From positions 1 through 14,412 of the forward strand of contig CAJURI010000059.1 in assembly GCA_910588795.1 (NCBI GenBank): a stretch of 14,412 nucleotides of DNA, given 5' to 3'. Shown here piece by piece: positions 1-6,982 of the stretch (its first letter is position 1; the number at the start of each line of letters is the position of its first letter). Made by a program: the position numbers and the translations under genes. Source of the DNA: an uncultured Duncaniella sp. (GTDB taxonomy: Bacteria; Bacteroidota; Bacteroidia; Bacteroidales; Muribaculaceae). The notes under the pieces are model-generated. The model saw nothing but the letters and a program-made list of their open reading frames with translations, was not told where the DNA came from and did no database searches.

Positions 1-2228
1 GCGACAACACCGACAAGTACTGCCAGGCTTACTTCGCATATGACTCCAAGAAGTCAGGCGGCTTCACCTGCTCGCACCTCCGCTTCGGCGACACCCCCAT
101 CCGCTCAACATATCTCGTGACCACACCTAACTTCGTGGCATGCCATGTACAGGCCTACCTGCACATGTATGACGTGACACGCGGTCTCCGCAAGGGCGGC
201 ACATTCCTTCTCAACACCATATGGGAAGGCGAGGAGCTTGCAAAGAACCTCCCCAACAATGTCAAGAAGTACTTCGCTGACAACGATATCAAGGTCTACT
301 ACATCAATGCCACCAAGATCGCACAGGAGATAGGTCTGGGCAACCGTACCAACACCATCCTCCAGAGCGCGTTCTTCCGCATCACCGAAGTGATCCCCGT
401 AGATCTCGCTGTAGAGCAGATGAAGAAATTCATCGTCAAGAGCTACGGCAAGAAGGGTCAGGACGTTGTCGACAAGAACTACGCAGCTGTCGACCGCGGC
501 GGCGAATACAAGGAACTCCCCGTCGACAAGGCATGGAGCGCACTTGAACCGGACGCAAAGGCTGAAAACAATGATCCCGCATTCATCAACGATATCGTAC
601 GCCCCATCAACGCCCAGGACGGCGACCTTCTCAAGGTCAGCGCATTCAAGGGCCGCGAGGACGGCACCTGGGAGCAGGGCACCGCAGCCTACGAGAAGCG
701 CGGCGTGGCAGCTTTCGTTCCCGAATGGAATCTGGAGAACTGTATACAGTGTAACTTCTGCGCATATGTCTGCCCCCACGCTGCAATCCGTCCGTTCCTT
801 CTGGACGCCAACGAAATGGCAGCAGCTCCCTTCGGCGAGGACAAGACTCTTCCCGCCACAGGCAAGCAGTTCGCAGGTCTCCGCTTCATCCAGAGCGTCG
901 ATGCCCTCGACTGCCTCGGCTGCCAGAACTGTGTGGCCGTATGTCCCGGCAAGAAGGGCGTGAAGGCTCTTGAGATGAAACCGCTCGAGACACAGCTCGG
1001 TGTACAGAAGGACTGGGACTACTGCGTTGCCAAGGTCGCTTCCAAGCAGCATCTTGTCGACATCAAGTCAACAGTCAAGAACTCACAGTTCGCACAGCCC
1101 CTCTTCGAGTTCTCAGGCGCATGCTCAGGCTGCGGCGAGACACCTTACGTCAAGCTCATATCACAGCTCTTCGGCGACCATGAGATCGTTGCCAACGCCA
1201 CCGGCTGCTCATCCATCTACTCAGGCTCCGTGCCCTCTACCCCCTACACCAAGAATGCCAAGGGCGAGGGCGTTGCATGGGCCAACTCACTCTTCGAGGA
1301 CTTCGCAGAATTCGGCCTCGGCATGTCGATCGCTCATGAGAAGCTTCAGATGCGCGTAGCAGCCTACATGAAGGCAGCTCTCGAGTGCGACAAGTGCTCG
1401 GCCGAGATCAAGGCTCTCGCACAGCAGTGGCTTGACAACAGCGACGACGTCACCGCCACCAAGGAGGTAGCCGAAAAGATCGTGCCCCTCTGCGAGGCTT
1501 GCGGATGCGACATCTGCAAGGGAATCCTTTCAGTGAAAGAGCACATCGCAAAACGCTCACAGTGGATCATCGCCGGCGACGGTGCCGCTTACGACATAGG
1601 CTTCGGAGGTCTTGACCACGTGCTCGCTTCCGGCAAGAATGTCAACGTGCTCGTAGTGGACACCGAGGTTTACTCCAACACAGGCGGCCAGGCATCCAAG
1701 GCCACACCTGTCGGCGCGATAGCCAAGTTTGCCGCTGCCGGCAAGCGTGTCCGCAAAAAGGACCTCGGACTCATCGCTTCCACCTACGGCTACGTTTACT
1801 GCGCACAGATCGCAATGGGTGCCGACAATGCCCAGACCCTCAAGGCTATCCGCGAGGCCGAGGCTTACGACGGACCTTCGATCATCATAGCCTACGCTCC
1901 CTGTATCAACCACGGCATACGCAAGGGCATGGGTCACGCTCAGGAAGAGCAGAAAGCTGCGGTAGAATGCGGCTACTGGCACCTGTGGCGTTACAACCCC
2001 GCTCTCGAAGAGGAAGGCAAGAACCCCTTCACCCTCGACTCCAAGACTCCCGACTGGGACAAGTTCGAGGACTTCCTCAAGGGCGAGGTGCGCTACGCTT
2101 CCGTACAGAAGCAGTATCCCGCCGAGGCTGCCGAACTCTTCGCTGCTGCAAAAGCCAACGCCCAGTGGCGTTACAACAACTACCTGCGCCTCTCAAAGCA
2201 GCAGTGGGGTGTAAATCCTGAAGACTGA
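1..2228 (+). CDS. nifJ: Pyruvate:ferredoxin (flavodoxin) oxidoreductase, C-terminal part (5' end outside window)
   Basis: This enzyme oxidatively decarboxylates pyruvate to acetyl-CoA and CO2 and passes electrons to ferredoxin or flavodoxin in the cytoplasm of anaerobes. The frame is open from base 3, so the gene begins before the window; about 741 of the usual ~1,180 residues are visible. A GTG at 117 is internal, not a start. Two ferredoxin-type 4Fe-4S motifs are present: CIQCNFCAYVCP (from nt 741) and CLGCQNCVAVCP (from nt 912). The ligands of the third cluster near the thiamine diphosphate are recognisable in GACSGCGETPY, in ATGCSS and in YAPC. The thiamine diphosphate motif runs from GDGAAYDIGFGG (about nt 1576) to NTGGQ (about nt 1678). 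An insert before this motif is unusually cysteine-rich (CDKC and CEACGCDIC). A strong terminator follows, so the gene ends its transcript. Identification is very secure. Confidence 0.96.
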   Translation, partial: DNTDKYCQAYFAYDSKKSGGFTCSHLRFGDTPIRSTYLVTTPNFVACHVQAYLHMYDVTRGLRKGGTFLLNTIWEGEELAKNLPNNVKKYFADNDIKVYYINATKIAQEIGLGNRTNTILQSAFFRITEVIPVDLAVEQMKKFIVKSYGKKGQDVVDKNYAAVDRGGEYKELPVDKAWSALEPDAKAENNDPAFINDIVRPINAQDGDLLKVSAFKGREDGTWEQGTAAYEKRGVAAFVPEWNLENCIQCNFCAYVCPHAAIRPFLLDANEMAAAPFGEDKTLPATGKQFAGLRFIQSVDALDCLGCQNCVAVCPGKKGVKALEMKPLETQLGVQKDWDYCVAKVASKQHLVDIKSTVKNSQFAQPLFEFSGACSGCGETPYVKLISQLFGDHEIVANATGCSSIYSGSVPSTPYTKNAKGEGVAWANSLFEDFAEFGLGMSIAHEKLQMRVAAYMKAALECDKCSAEIKALAQQWLDNSDDVTATKEVAEKIVPLCEACGCDICKGILSVKEHIAKRSQWIIAGDGAAYDIGFGGLDHVLASGKNVNVLVVDTEVYSNTGGQASKATPVGAIAKFAAAGKRVRKKDLGLIASTYGYVYCAQIAMGADNAQTLKAIREAEAYDGPSIIIAYAPCINHGIRKGMGHAQEEQKAAVECGYWHLWRYNPALEEEGKNPFTLDSKTPDWDKFEDFLKGEVRYASVQKQYPAEAAELFAAAKANAQWRYNNYLRLSKQQWGVNPED

Positions 2229-2254
2229 TCCTCTCTTTAGAGAATAACCTTAAG

Positions 2255-2300
2255 CCGTCCCCGGCATCACAGCTTGTGATGCCGGGGACGGTCAATTTTA
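2255..2300 (+). terminator. Intrinsic terminator after nifJ
   Basis: A perfect 17-bp stem (2255-2271 with 2275-2291) closes a 3-nt GCT loop. It begins 27 nt after the nifJ stop and is followed by TCAATTTTAT. The stem is GC-rich near its base. It also insulates nifJ from the helicase gene promoter just downstream. Confidence 0.9.
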
Positions 2301-2313
2301 TACGCCCCCCTTA

Positions 2314-2344
2314 TTGCTTATCTACGACATTACCCGTACCTTTG
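2314..2344 (+). promoter_or_regulatory. Bacteroidetes-type promoter for the helicase gene
   Basis: TACCTTTG at 2337-2344 fits the Bacteroidetes -7 consensus TAnnTTTG. TTG at 2314-2316 lies 20 nt upstream, the usual spacing for the -33 element. Transcription would start near 2351, giving a leader of about 25 nt before the ATG at 2376. Confidence 0.75.
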
Positions 2345-2375
2345 TCAGTAAGAAAATATCCTAAGAGCTTGTTTA

Positions 2376-3791
2376 ATGACCATCAGTGAATTTGCAGCGG
2401 ATGTAGCCGGGCATCTGCCCTACGAGCCGAACCACCAGCAGACACTACTCATAAGTGCCCTGGCAAGGTTCTGCTCCTCAGCCACGCCGAGCGACTCGGT
2501 GTTCATTCTCAACGGATACGCCGGCACTGGAAAGACATCGCTGACCGGCGCGCTTGTAAAAAGCCTGCGCAACGCCGGGCGCGAGGTGGTGCTCCTCGCC
2601 CCCACAGGACGCGCGGCCAAAGTGTTCTCGTCTCACGCCGGCTACCCCGCATCGACCATCCATCGCCGCATCTACCGCGGCGGACAGGGAGGCGACCTGT
2701 CGGGAGGATTCTCAATACTGCAAAGAAACAATGTGACCAACGGCGTGTTTATCGTAGACGAAGCCTCGATGATAGGTGACGGAAACGGAAGCGAAGGCAA
2801 TGTCAATCTGCTTGAGGACCTCGTGGAGTATGTGTTCACAGGCGACAACTGCCGGCTGATACTCCTCGGAGACGTCGCTCAGCTCCCCCCTGTAGGCTCC
2901 ACGGAAAGCCCGGCCATGGTCCCGGCCAATTTCAAGCGGCTCGGGCTGCATGTGAGCCGCGCCGTGCTCACCGACACAGCGAGGCAGTCACGCACATCGG
3001 GCATACTGCGCAACGCCACATGGCTCCGCAGGGCAATGCTCATGGACCCTCTCCCGGCCCCCAGGCTAATACTCGACGGATACGATGACCTGCATGTCAC
3101 CGATGGTAACGATGTGGCCGATGTGGTGGGGGAATGCTACCGCGCCGACGGCCCGGACGAGACCATAATAGTGACGCGTTCCAACCGCCGCGCATTGCAG
3201 TTCAACCTCGGCATACGCACCACCATACTCGACTACGGCGAAGAGCTCGTAAAAGGGGAAAGGCTGCTCATAGCCAAAAACAATTACACATGGTCGGCCA
3301 AGATCAAGGACCTTGACTTCATAGCCAACGGCGACGTGGCCATCGTTTCGGCAATACACTCCACCGAGGAAAAACATGGTTTCCGCTTTGCCAACGTCAC
3401 CCTCACCCTTCCTGACCGCGACGTGGATGTGCCATGCCGCATATTCCTCGACACCCTGACCGACGAAAGCGCGTCAATCAGCCGCGAAGGGCTGCAACGC
3501 CTCGCCGAGGCACGCATGGCCGATCCTGAGGTCAATGCTCCCGACGCTTCCTGGGAGACAAGGCTGCGACGCCTGCGCAAGGATGAGTACTTCAACGCAC
3601 TTCAGGTAAAATACGCCTATGCCGTCACCTGCCACAAAGCCCAGGGAGCACAATGGAAGAATGTCGTGATCGACCTTGGCGGCATCGCGCCCGAATCGCA
3701 GGGCCTCGAATTCTACCGCTGGCTCTACACGGCCACATCACGCGCCACCCGCCGCCTGTTCTATCTCAACCCCGGCGAAATGGCGGAATAA
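2376..3791 (+). CDS. RecD/Pif1-like superfamily 1 DNA helicase (AAA_30 / UvrD_C_2 type)
   Basis: Predicted ATP-dependent DNA helicase of 471 aa. The Walker A motif GYAGTGKT lies at residues 47-54 and Walker B IVDEAS has its Asp-Glu at 128-129. Motif III (GDVAQLPPVG) follows from about 165. The C-terminal UvrD-like half carries the late helicase motifs TCHKAQGAQW (418-427) and YTATSRA, with the likely arginine finger at R456. The N-terminal 40 residues resemble the short lead of stand-alone RecD-like helicases rather than the long N-terminal domain of RecD2. No RecB or RecC partner is nearby, so a RecBCD subunit role is unlikely; the substrate and repair or replication role are unknown. The gene has its own promoter and no Shine-Dalgarno. 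The next gene follows after 46 bp but also has a -7 element. Confidence 0.88.
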   Translation: MTISEFAADVAGHLPYEPNHQQTLLISALARFCSSATPSDSVFILNGYAGTGKTSLTGALVKSLRNAGREVVLLAPTGRAAKVFSSHAGYPASTIHRRIYRGGQGGDLSGGFSILQRNNVTNGVFIVDEASMIGDGNGSEGNVNLLEDLVEYVFTGDNCRLILLGDVAQLPPVGSTESPAMVPANFKRLGLHVSRAVLTDTARQSRTSGILRNATWLRRAMLMDPLPAPRLILDGYDDLHVTDGNDVADVVGECYRADGPDETIIVTRSNRRALQFNLGIRTTILDYGEELVKGERLLIAKNNYTWSAKIKDLDFIANGDVAIVSAIHSTEEKHGFRFANVTLTLPDRDVDVPCRIFLDTLTDESASISREGLQRLAEARMADPEVNAPDASWETRLRRLRKDEYFNALQVKYAYAVTCHKAQGAQWKNVVIDLGGIAPESQGLEFYRWLYTATSRATRRLFYLNPGEMAE

Positions 3792-3814
3792 GCCGATAAT
3801 ATCACTTTTTTCCG

Positions 3815-3822
3815 TAACTTTG
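3815..3822 (+). promoter_or_regulatory. Promoter -7 element for the DNA methyltransferase gene
   Basis: TAACTTTG matches TAnnTTTG exactly. No clear TTG is seen 19-21 nt upstream, so the -33 part is weak. Initiation would fall near 3829, leaving only about 10 nt before the ATG at 3838, close to a leaderless message. Confidence 0.6.
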
Positions 3823-3837
3823 CACAAGTTTTGTCAA

Positions 3838-4815
3838 ATGGACTGGAATACCTTTAAATTCATTGATTTATTCGCAGGCATCGGCGGCATAAGGCTTGGC
3901 TTCGAATCGGTGGGAGGGAAATGCGTATTTTCCTCCGAATTCGATGAGGACGCATGCAAGACCTATGAGACAAATTTCGGTGAACATCCGTCAGGCGACA
4001 TCACTCAAATCGAGGCCAAGGACATTCCAGACTTCGACATACTCTTAGGAGGATTCCCCTGTCAGGCATTTTCCATAATAGGCAAAATGGAAGGGTTCGA
4101 CAACGAGACATGCGGCACCCTTTTCTTCGAGATCGAGCGCATATTGCGGGAGAAACAGCCCAAAGCATTCATGCTTGAGAATGTGCGCAACCTCGTCTCC
4201 CACGACAACGGCAACACATTCCGGATCATACGCTCTCATCTTGAAGCCTTGGGCTATATCGTGTATGCCAAGGTTCTCAATGCCCTGGATTTCGGTCTGC
4301 CCCAGAAGAGAGAACGTATTATAATCGTGGGCTTCAAGGACAACATATTGTTCACATTCCCGGAATCGATACCACCCTCCAAAAGGCTGTCCCTGTCCGA
4401 CATACTTGAATCGGATGTTGACGACAAATACTATGTCAACAAGCGGATCAGGGAGTCGAGACTTATGCGGCTCAAGGATCCCAATTATCCCAGGCCATAC
4501 ATTTCCCACGAAAATAAAGCCGGAAGCATCACTCCACACCCATACTCCTCCTGCCTGCGTGCCGGAGCCTCAGCCAACTATATACTGGTCAATGATGAGA
4601 GAAGGCCTACCGAACGGGAAATGCTGAGACTGCAGGGATTTCCCGAAAGCTTCAAGATAGTGGTGCCATACAGCCACATCAAGCACCAGACAGGAAATTC
4701 AGTGGCGGTGCCCGTAATCAAGGCCGTGGCCCGACAGATGATAAGGGCCCTGAAAGAATATGAACTTAACAAGCATAATCCGGCTAAGGGGCTATTCCTC
4801 CATATCGCATCCTGA
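3838..4815 (+). CDS. DNA (cytosine-5-)-methyltransferase, HhaI-like, solitary
   Basis: A 325-aa C5 cytosine methyltransferase that would transfer methyl from S-adenosylmethionine to cytosine within a specific site. Motif I is FIDLFAGIGG (8-17). Motif IV is GGFPCQAFS with catalytic Cys75. Motif VI is ENVRN (from Glu114). Motif VIII is QKRER (156-160). Motif IX is around RPTEREMLRLQGFP, and motif X is QTGNSVAVPV (about 284-293). Length and order match M.HhaI (327 aa), and the N-terminal half is especially HhaI-like. The target recognition region (about 165-255) does not look like that of HhaI as I remember it, so the target site cannot be stated. The frame extends upstream to 3676 inside the helicase gene. 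I chose the ATG at 3838 because motif I begins seven residues later, as expected, and because the -7 element lies just upstream. No restriction endonuclease is adjacent, so this is an apparent orphan methyltransferase. Confidence 0.93.
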   Translation: MDWNTFKFIDLFAGIGGIRLGFESVGGKCVFSSEFDEDACKTYETNFGEHPSGDITQIEAKDIPDFDILLGGFPCQAFSIIGKMEGFDNETCGTLFFEIERILREKQPKAFMLENVRNLVSHDNGNTFRIIRSHLEALGYIVYAKVLNALDFGLPQKRERIIIVGFKDNILFTFPESIPPSKRLSLSDILESDVDDKYYVNKRIRESRLMRLKDPNYPRPYISHENKAGSITPHPYSSCLRAGASANYILVNDERRPTEREMLRLQGFPESFKIVVPYSHIKHQTGNSVAVPVIKAVARQMIRALKEYELNKHNPAKGLFLHIAS

Positions 4816-4893
4816 CTGGTAAAGGCAGCCGGCAACCTGCATATGGCAGAATGGTGACAAAACGACCTTTGACATAGCTTATGTGACAGCAAT

Positions 4894-4924
4894 TTGGCGG
4901 ATTGGCAAATATTCGTTATTTTTG
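4894..4924 (+). promoter_or_regulatory. Bacteroidetes-type promoter for the kinase-like gene
   Basis: TATTTTTG at 4917-4924 matches TAnnTTTG. TTG at 4894-4896 lies exactly 20 nt upstream. Initiation would fall near 4931, giving a leader of about 20 nt before the ATG at 4951. The match argues that the TTG at 4894 is a promoter base triplet and not a start codon. Confidence 0.75.
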
Positions 4925-4950
4925 CAAGAATAATCAAGCAACGCACTGAT

Positions 4951-5796
4951 ATGGACAATTCCACACCAAAATGGACCGAGATCGAACACCTCCCCGAATG
5001 GGATGAGGAATTCTATCACGTCTACACCGCCAAGAAATACGGCAAATGGCTTATGCTCAAGACTCTGCGTCCTGAATTCAAGGGCAAGGAAGAGTATGAG
5101 AAGATGATAGAGAAGGAATTTGAGGTGCGCTACAACCTCGCTCACCCCCATATCATCATGATAAACGACTTCGAGGAAGTCCCGGGCGTGGGCATGTGCA
5201 TAATCACTGATGATGTCTACGGCGATTCGCTTGCCAAACTGATACGAGAAGGCAAAGTGACCGACGAACACATCTACAAACTCCATCACCAGTTGCTTGA
5301 CGCCCTCGACTATATACAGAGCAACCATCTTGCCCACCATCCGCTCAACTCATCGCGCGTCATATTCACAGAGAACATAGGCAATCTGAAGCTCCTCGAC
5401 GTGGGGTTCGACCAAAAAAGCTTTCTCACACACGAGGACACCAATGATGACATATACAATTACGGCGTGATGCTTAACGAGGCTCTTGACGCAGTGGGGA
5501 CCCAACACCCCAAGCTGCGCAAAGTTGCGGCAAAATGTACTGCGGCAGATCCCGCCAAGCGTTACCAGAGCCTTGATTCCCTGCGTGCCGACCTTGCCGA
5601 CAACCGCCGCAACAAGTTCTACATCTGTGTGATAATATTCCTTCTGGCGATGATAGCCCTCCTGCTGTACATGAACTCGCCTTACAGGCCCGAACCTAAA
5701 TTCCATAACGGAGAGGCGATACCGTCGGAACAGGCCATGACAGACATTTCTCCGGAAAACAACGGAGAGGACATCCCGGCCTTAGGCAATGTCTGA
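4951..5796 (+). CDS. Membrane-anchored protein-kinase-fold protein, probable pseudokinase
   Basis: A 281-aa protein with a Ser/Thr-kinase-like fold (about 20-218), one membrane segment (about 223-241) and a 40-residue acidic tail. Kinase landmarks can be followed: the beta-3 lysine in LMLKTL (Lys37), the alpha-C glutamate in EKEFEV (about Glu56), a DFG-like LLDVG (Asp150), DIYNYGVML for the alpha-F region, and CTAADPAKRYQSLDSLRADL as the final helix pair. The catalytic loop is degenerate: where HRDLKPxN is expected the protein has HHPLNSSR (129-136), replacing the catalytic Asp with Pro and the metal-binding Asn with Arg. No glycine-rich loop is visible. A scaffolding or sensing role is therefore more likely than phosphotransfer. 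It would be tail-anchored, with the kinase domain in the cytoplasm. The frame opens at 4894 but the ATG at 4951 fits the promoter. The acyltransferase gene follows after 55 bp without a recognisable promoter. Confidence 0.8.
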   Translation: MDNSTPKWTEIEHLPEWDEEFYHVYTAKKYGKWLMLKTLRPEFKGKEEYEKMIEKEFEVRYNLAHPHIIMINDFEEVPGVGMCIITDDVYGDSLAKLIREGKVTDEHIYKLHHQLLDALDYIQSNHLAHHPLNSSRVIFTENIGNLKLLDVGFDQKSFLTHEDTNDDIYNYGVMLNEALDAVGTQHPKLRKVAAKCTAADPAKRYQSLDSLRADLADNRRNKFYICVIIFLLAMIALLLYMNSPYRPEPKFHNGEAIPSEQAMTDISPENNGEDIPALGNV

Positions 5797-5851
5797 CTCT
5801 CGTATCCCAAACCAATAATCCTTAAATTACACAGGAATTTAACAACTCAAT

Positions 5852-6982
5852 ATGTCCGTCACCGTCCGCGCCATACCTGCCACAAAGAAAGAACTCTCCC
5901 GATACGTACAATTCGGAATAGACCTCTACAAAGGGAATCCATACTTTGTGCCGCCGCTGATATTCGACGACGTCAACACCCTGCTCCCCGAAAAGAATCC
6001 GGCATTTGACTTCAGCGAAGCCCAGTCGTTCATGGCTTACCGCGACGGCAAACCGGCTGGCCGCATCACAGCCATAATCAACCGCATGCTCAACGAGAAG
6101 ACCGGACGCAAGGAGGCCCGGTTCGGATTCGTTGACTTCGTAGACGATCCGGAAGTGAGCGGCGCGCTCTTCAAAGCCGCCGAAGACTGGTCACGCGAGC
6201 GCGGAATGGACGACATAATAGGTCCGATGGGGTTCTCCGACATGGACCACGAGGGGATGCTTGTGGAGGGATTCGACGAGATGGGCACGATGGCCACCAT
6301 ATACAACTACCCATACTATCCGGCACACATGGAGAGGATGGGCTACCGCAAGGACACCGACTGGATAGAATTCCGCATCACCATACCCGAGCGGCTCCCG
6401 GAAAAGATGGAGCGGATAGCCGAGATAGTGCTCAACAAGTATGACCTGAGGATCAAAAAATTCACATCGGCTAAAAAAATAAAAGAGCAGTACGGCGAGG
6501 CACTGTTCAAGCTCATCAACGAGGCATATGCCGAACTTTACGGTTATTCTCCGCTCACCGACAAGCAGATAAGCTATTACATCGACATGTATCTCGGGTT
6601 CCTGAAACTTGACTATGTGAGCATTGTGGTTGACCGAGATGACAATCTCATTGGAGTCGGGATAAGCATGCCGTCCATGACCAAGGCCCTGCAGAAATCA
6701 CAAGGCAAACTATTCCCGTTCGGATGGTGGCACATGCTCAAAGCTCTTAAAGGCCACAACGACGTAGTGGACCTGATGCTTATAGCTGTCAGACCGGAAT
6801 ACCAGTCCAAAGGGGTCAACTCCCTGTTTTTCTACGATCTCTGCAATTTATTCATACGCGACGGCGTGAAGTATGCCGAGACCAATCTCGAGCTTGAGGA
6901 GAATATACATGTGCAGTCGCAATGGGAATATTTCGAGCGGCGGCAGCACCGCCGCCGCCGCGCATACCGCAAAAGCCTGTGA
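5852..6982 (+). CDS. GNAT-fold N-acyltransferase-like protein (376 aa), substrate unknown
   Basis: The C-terminal half shows the acyl-CoA binding core of the GNAT superfamily. A hydrophobic beta-4 strand (VVDLMLIAV) leads into RPEYQSKGV (314-322), the pyrophosphate-binding loop (usual pattern R/Q-x-x-G-x-G/A). This is followed by a helix and by YAETNLELEENIHVQSQWEYF, a conserved-looking C-terminal stretch. An N-terminal segment (about 1-180) with IGPMGFSDMDHEGMLVEGF could be a second, degenerate GNAT lobe. I recognise a family of 370-390 aa proteins common in Bacteroidetes, usually annotated only as N-acetyltransferase or hypothetical. The substrate cannot be read from sequence. The basic tail (RRQHRRRRAYRK) is encoded by a GC-rich stretch that forms a hairpin. 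The TGA stop overlaps the GTG start of the flippase gene, so the two are likely co-translated. Confidence 0.75.
   Translation: MSVTVRAIPATKKELSRYVQFGIDLYKGNPYFVPPLIFDDVNTLLPEKNPAFDFSEAQSFMAYRDGKPAGRITAIINRMLNEKTGRKEARFGFVDFVDDPEVSGALFKAAEDWSRERGMDDIIGPMGFSDMDHEGMLVEGFDEMGTMATIYNYPYYPAHMERMGYRKDTDWIEFRITIPERLPEKMERIAEIVLNKYDLRIKKFTSAKKIKEQYGEALFKLINEAYAELYGYSPLTDKQISYYIDMYLGFLKLDYVSIVVDRDDNLIGVGISMPSMTKALQKSQGKLFPFGWWHMLKALKGHNDVVDLMLIAVRPEYQSKGVNSLFFYDLCNLFIRDGVKYAETNLELEENIHVQSQWEYFERRQHRRRRAYRKSL

Noticed and set aside
105..1052. Long minus-strand open frame opposite nifJ (315 codons).
   Set aside because: It is antisense to a highly conserved coding region and has no recognisable motif. 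GC-rich third positions leave the opposite strand open.
3676..3837. N-terminal extension of the methyltransferase into the helicase gene.
   Set aside because: The 54 extra residues are low-complexity out-of-frame helicase sequence and contain the gene's own promoter; the ATG at 3838 fits the family.
6922..6978. ATG start for the flippase 57 nt earlier.
   Set aside because: It would encode a Pro/Ala-rich lead that is a by-product of the Arg codons in the other frame; GTG at 6979 gives the usual 4-nt overlap. Not fully excluded.
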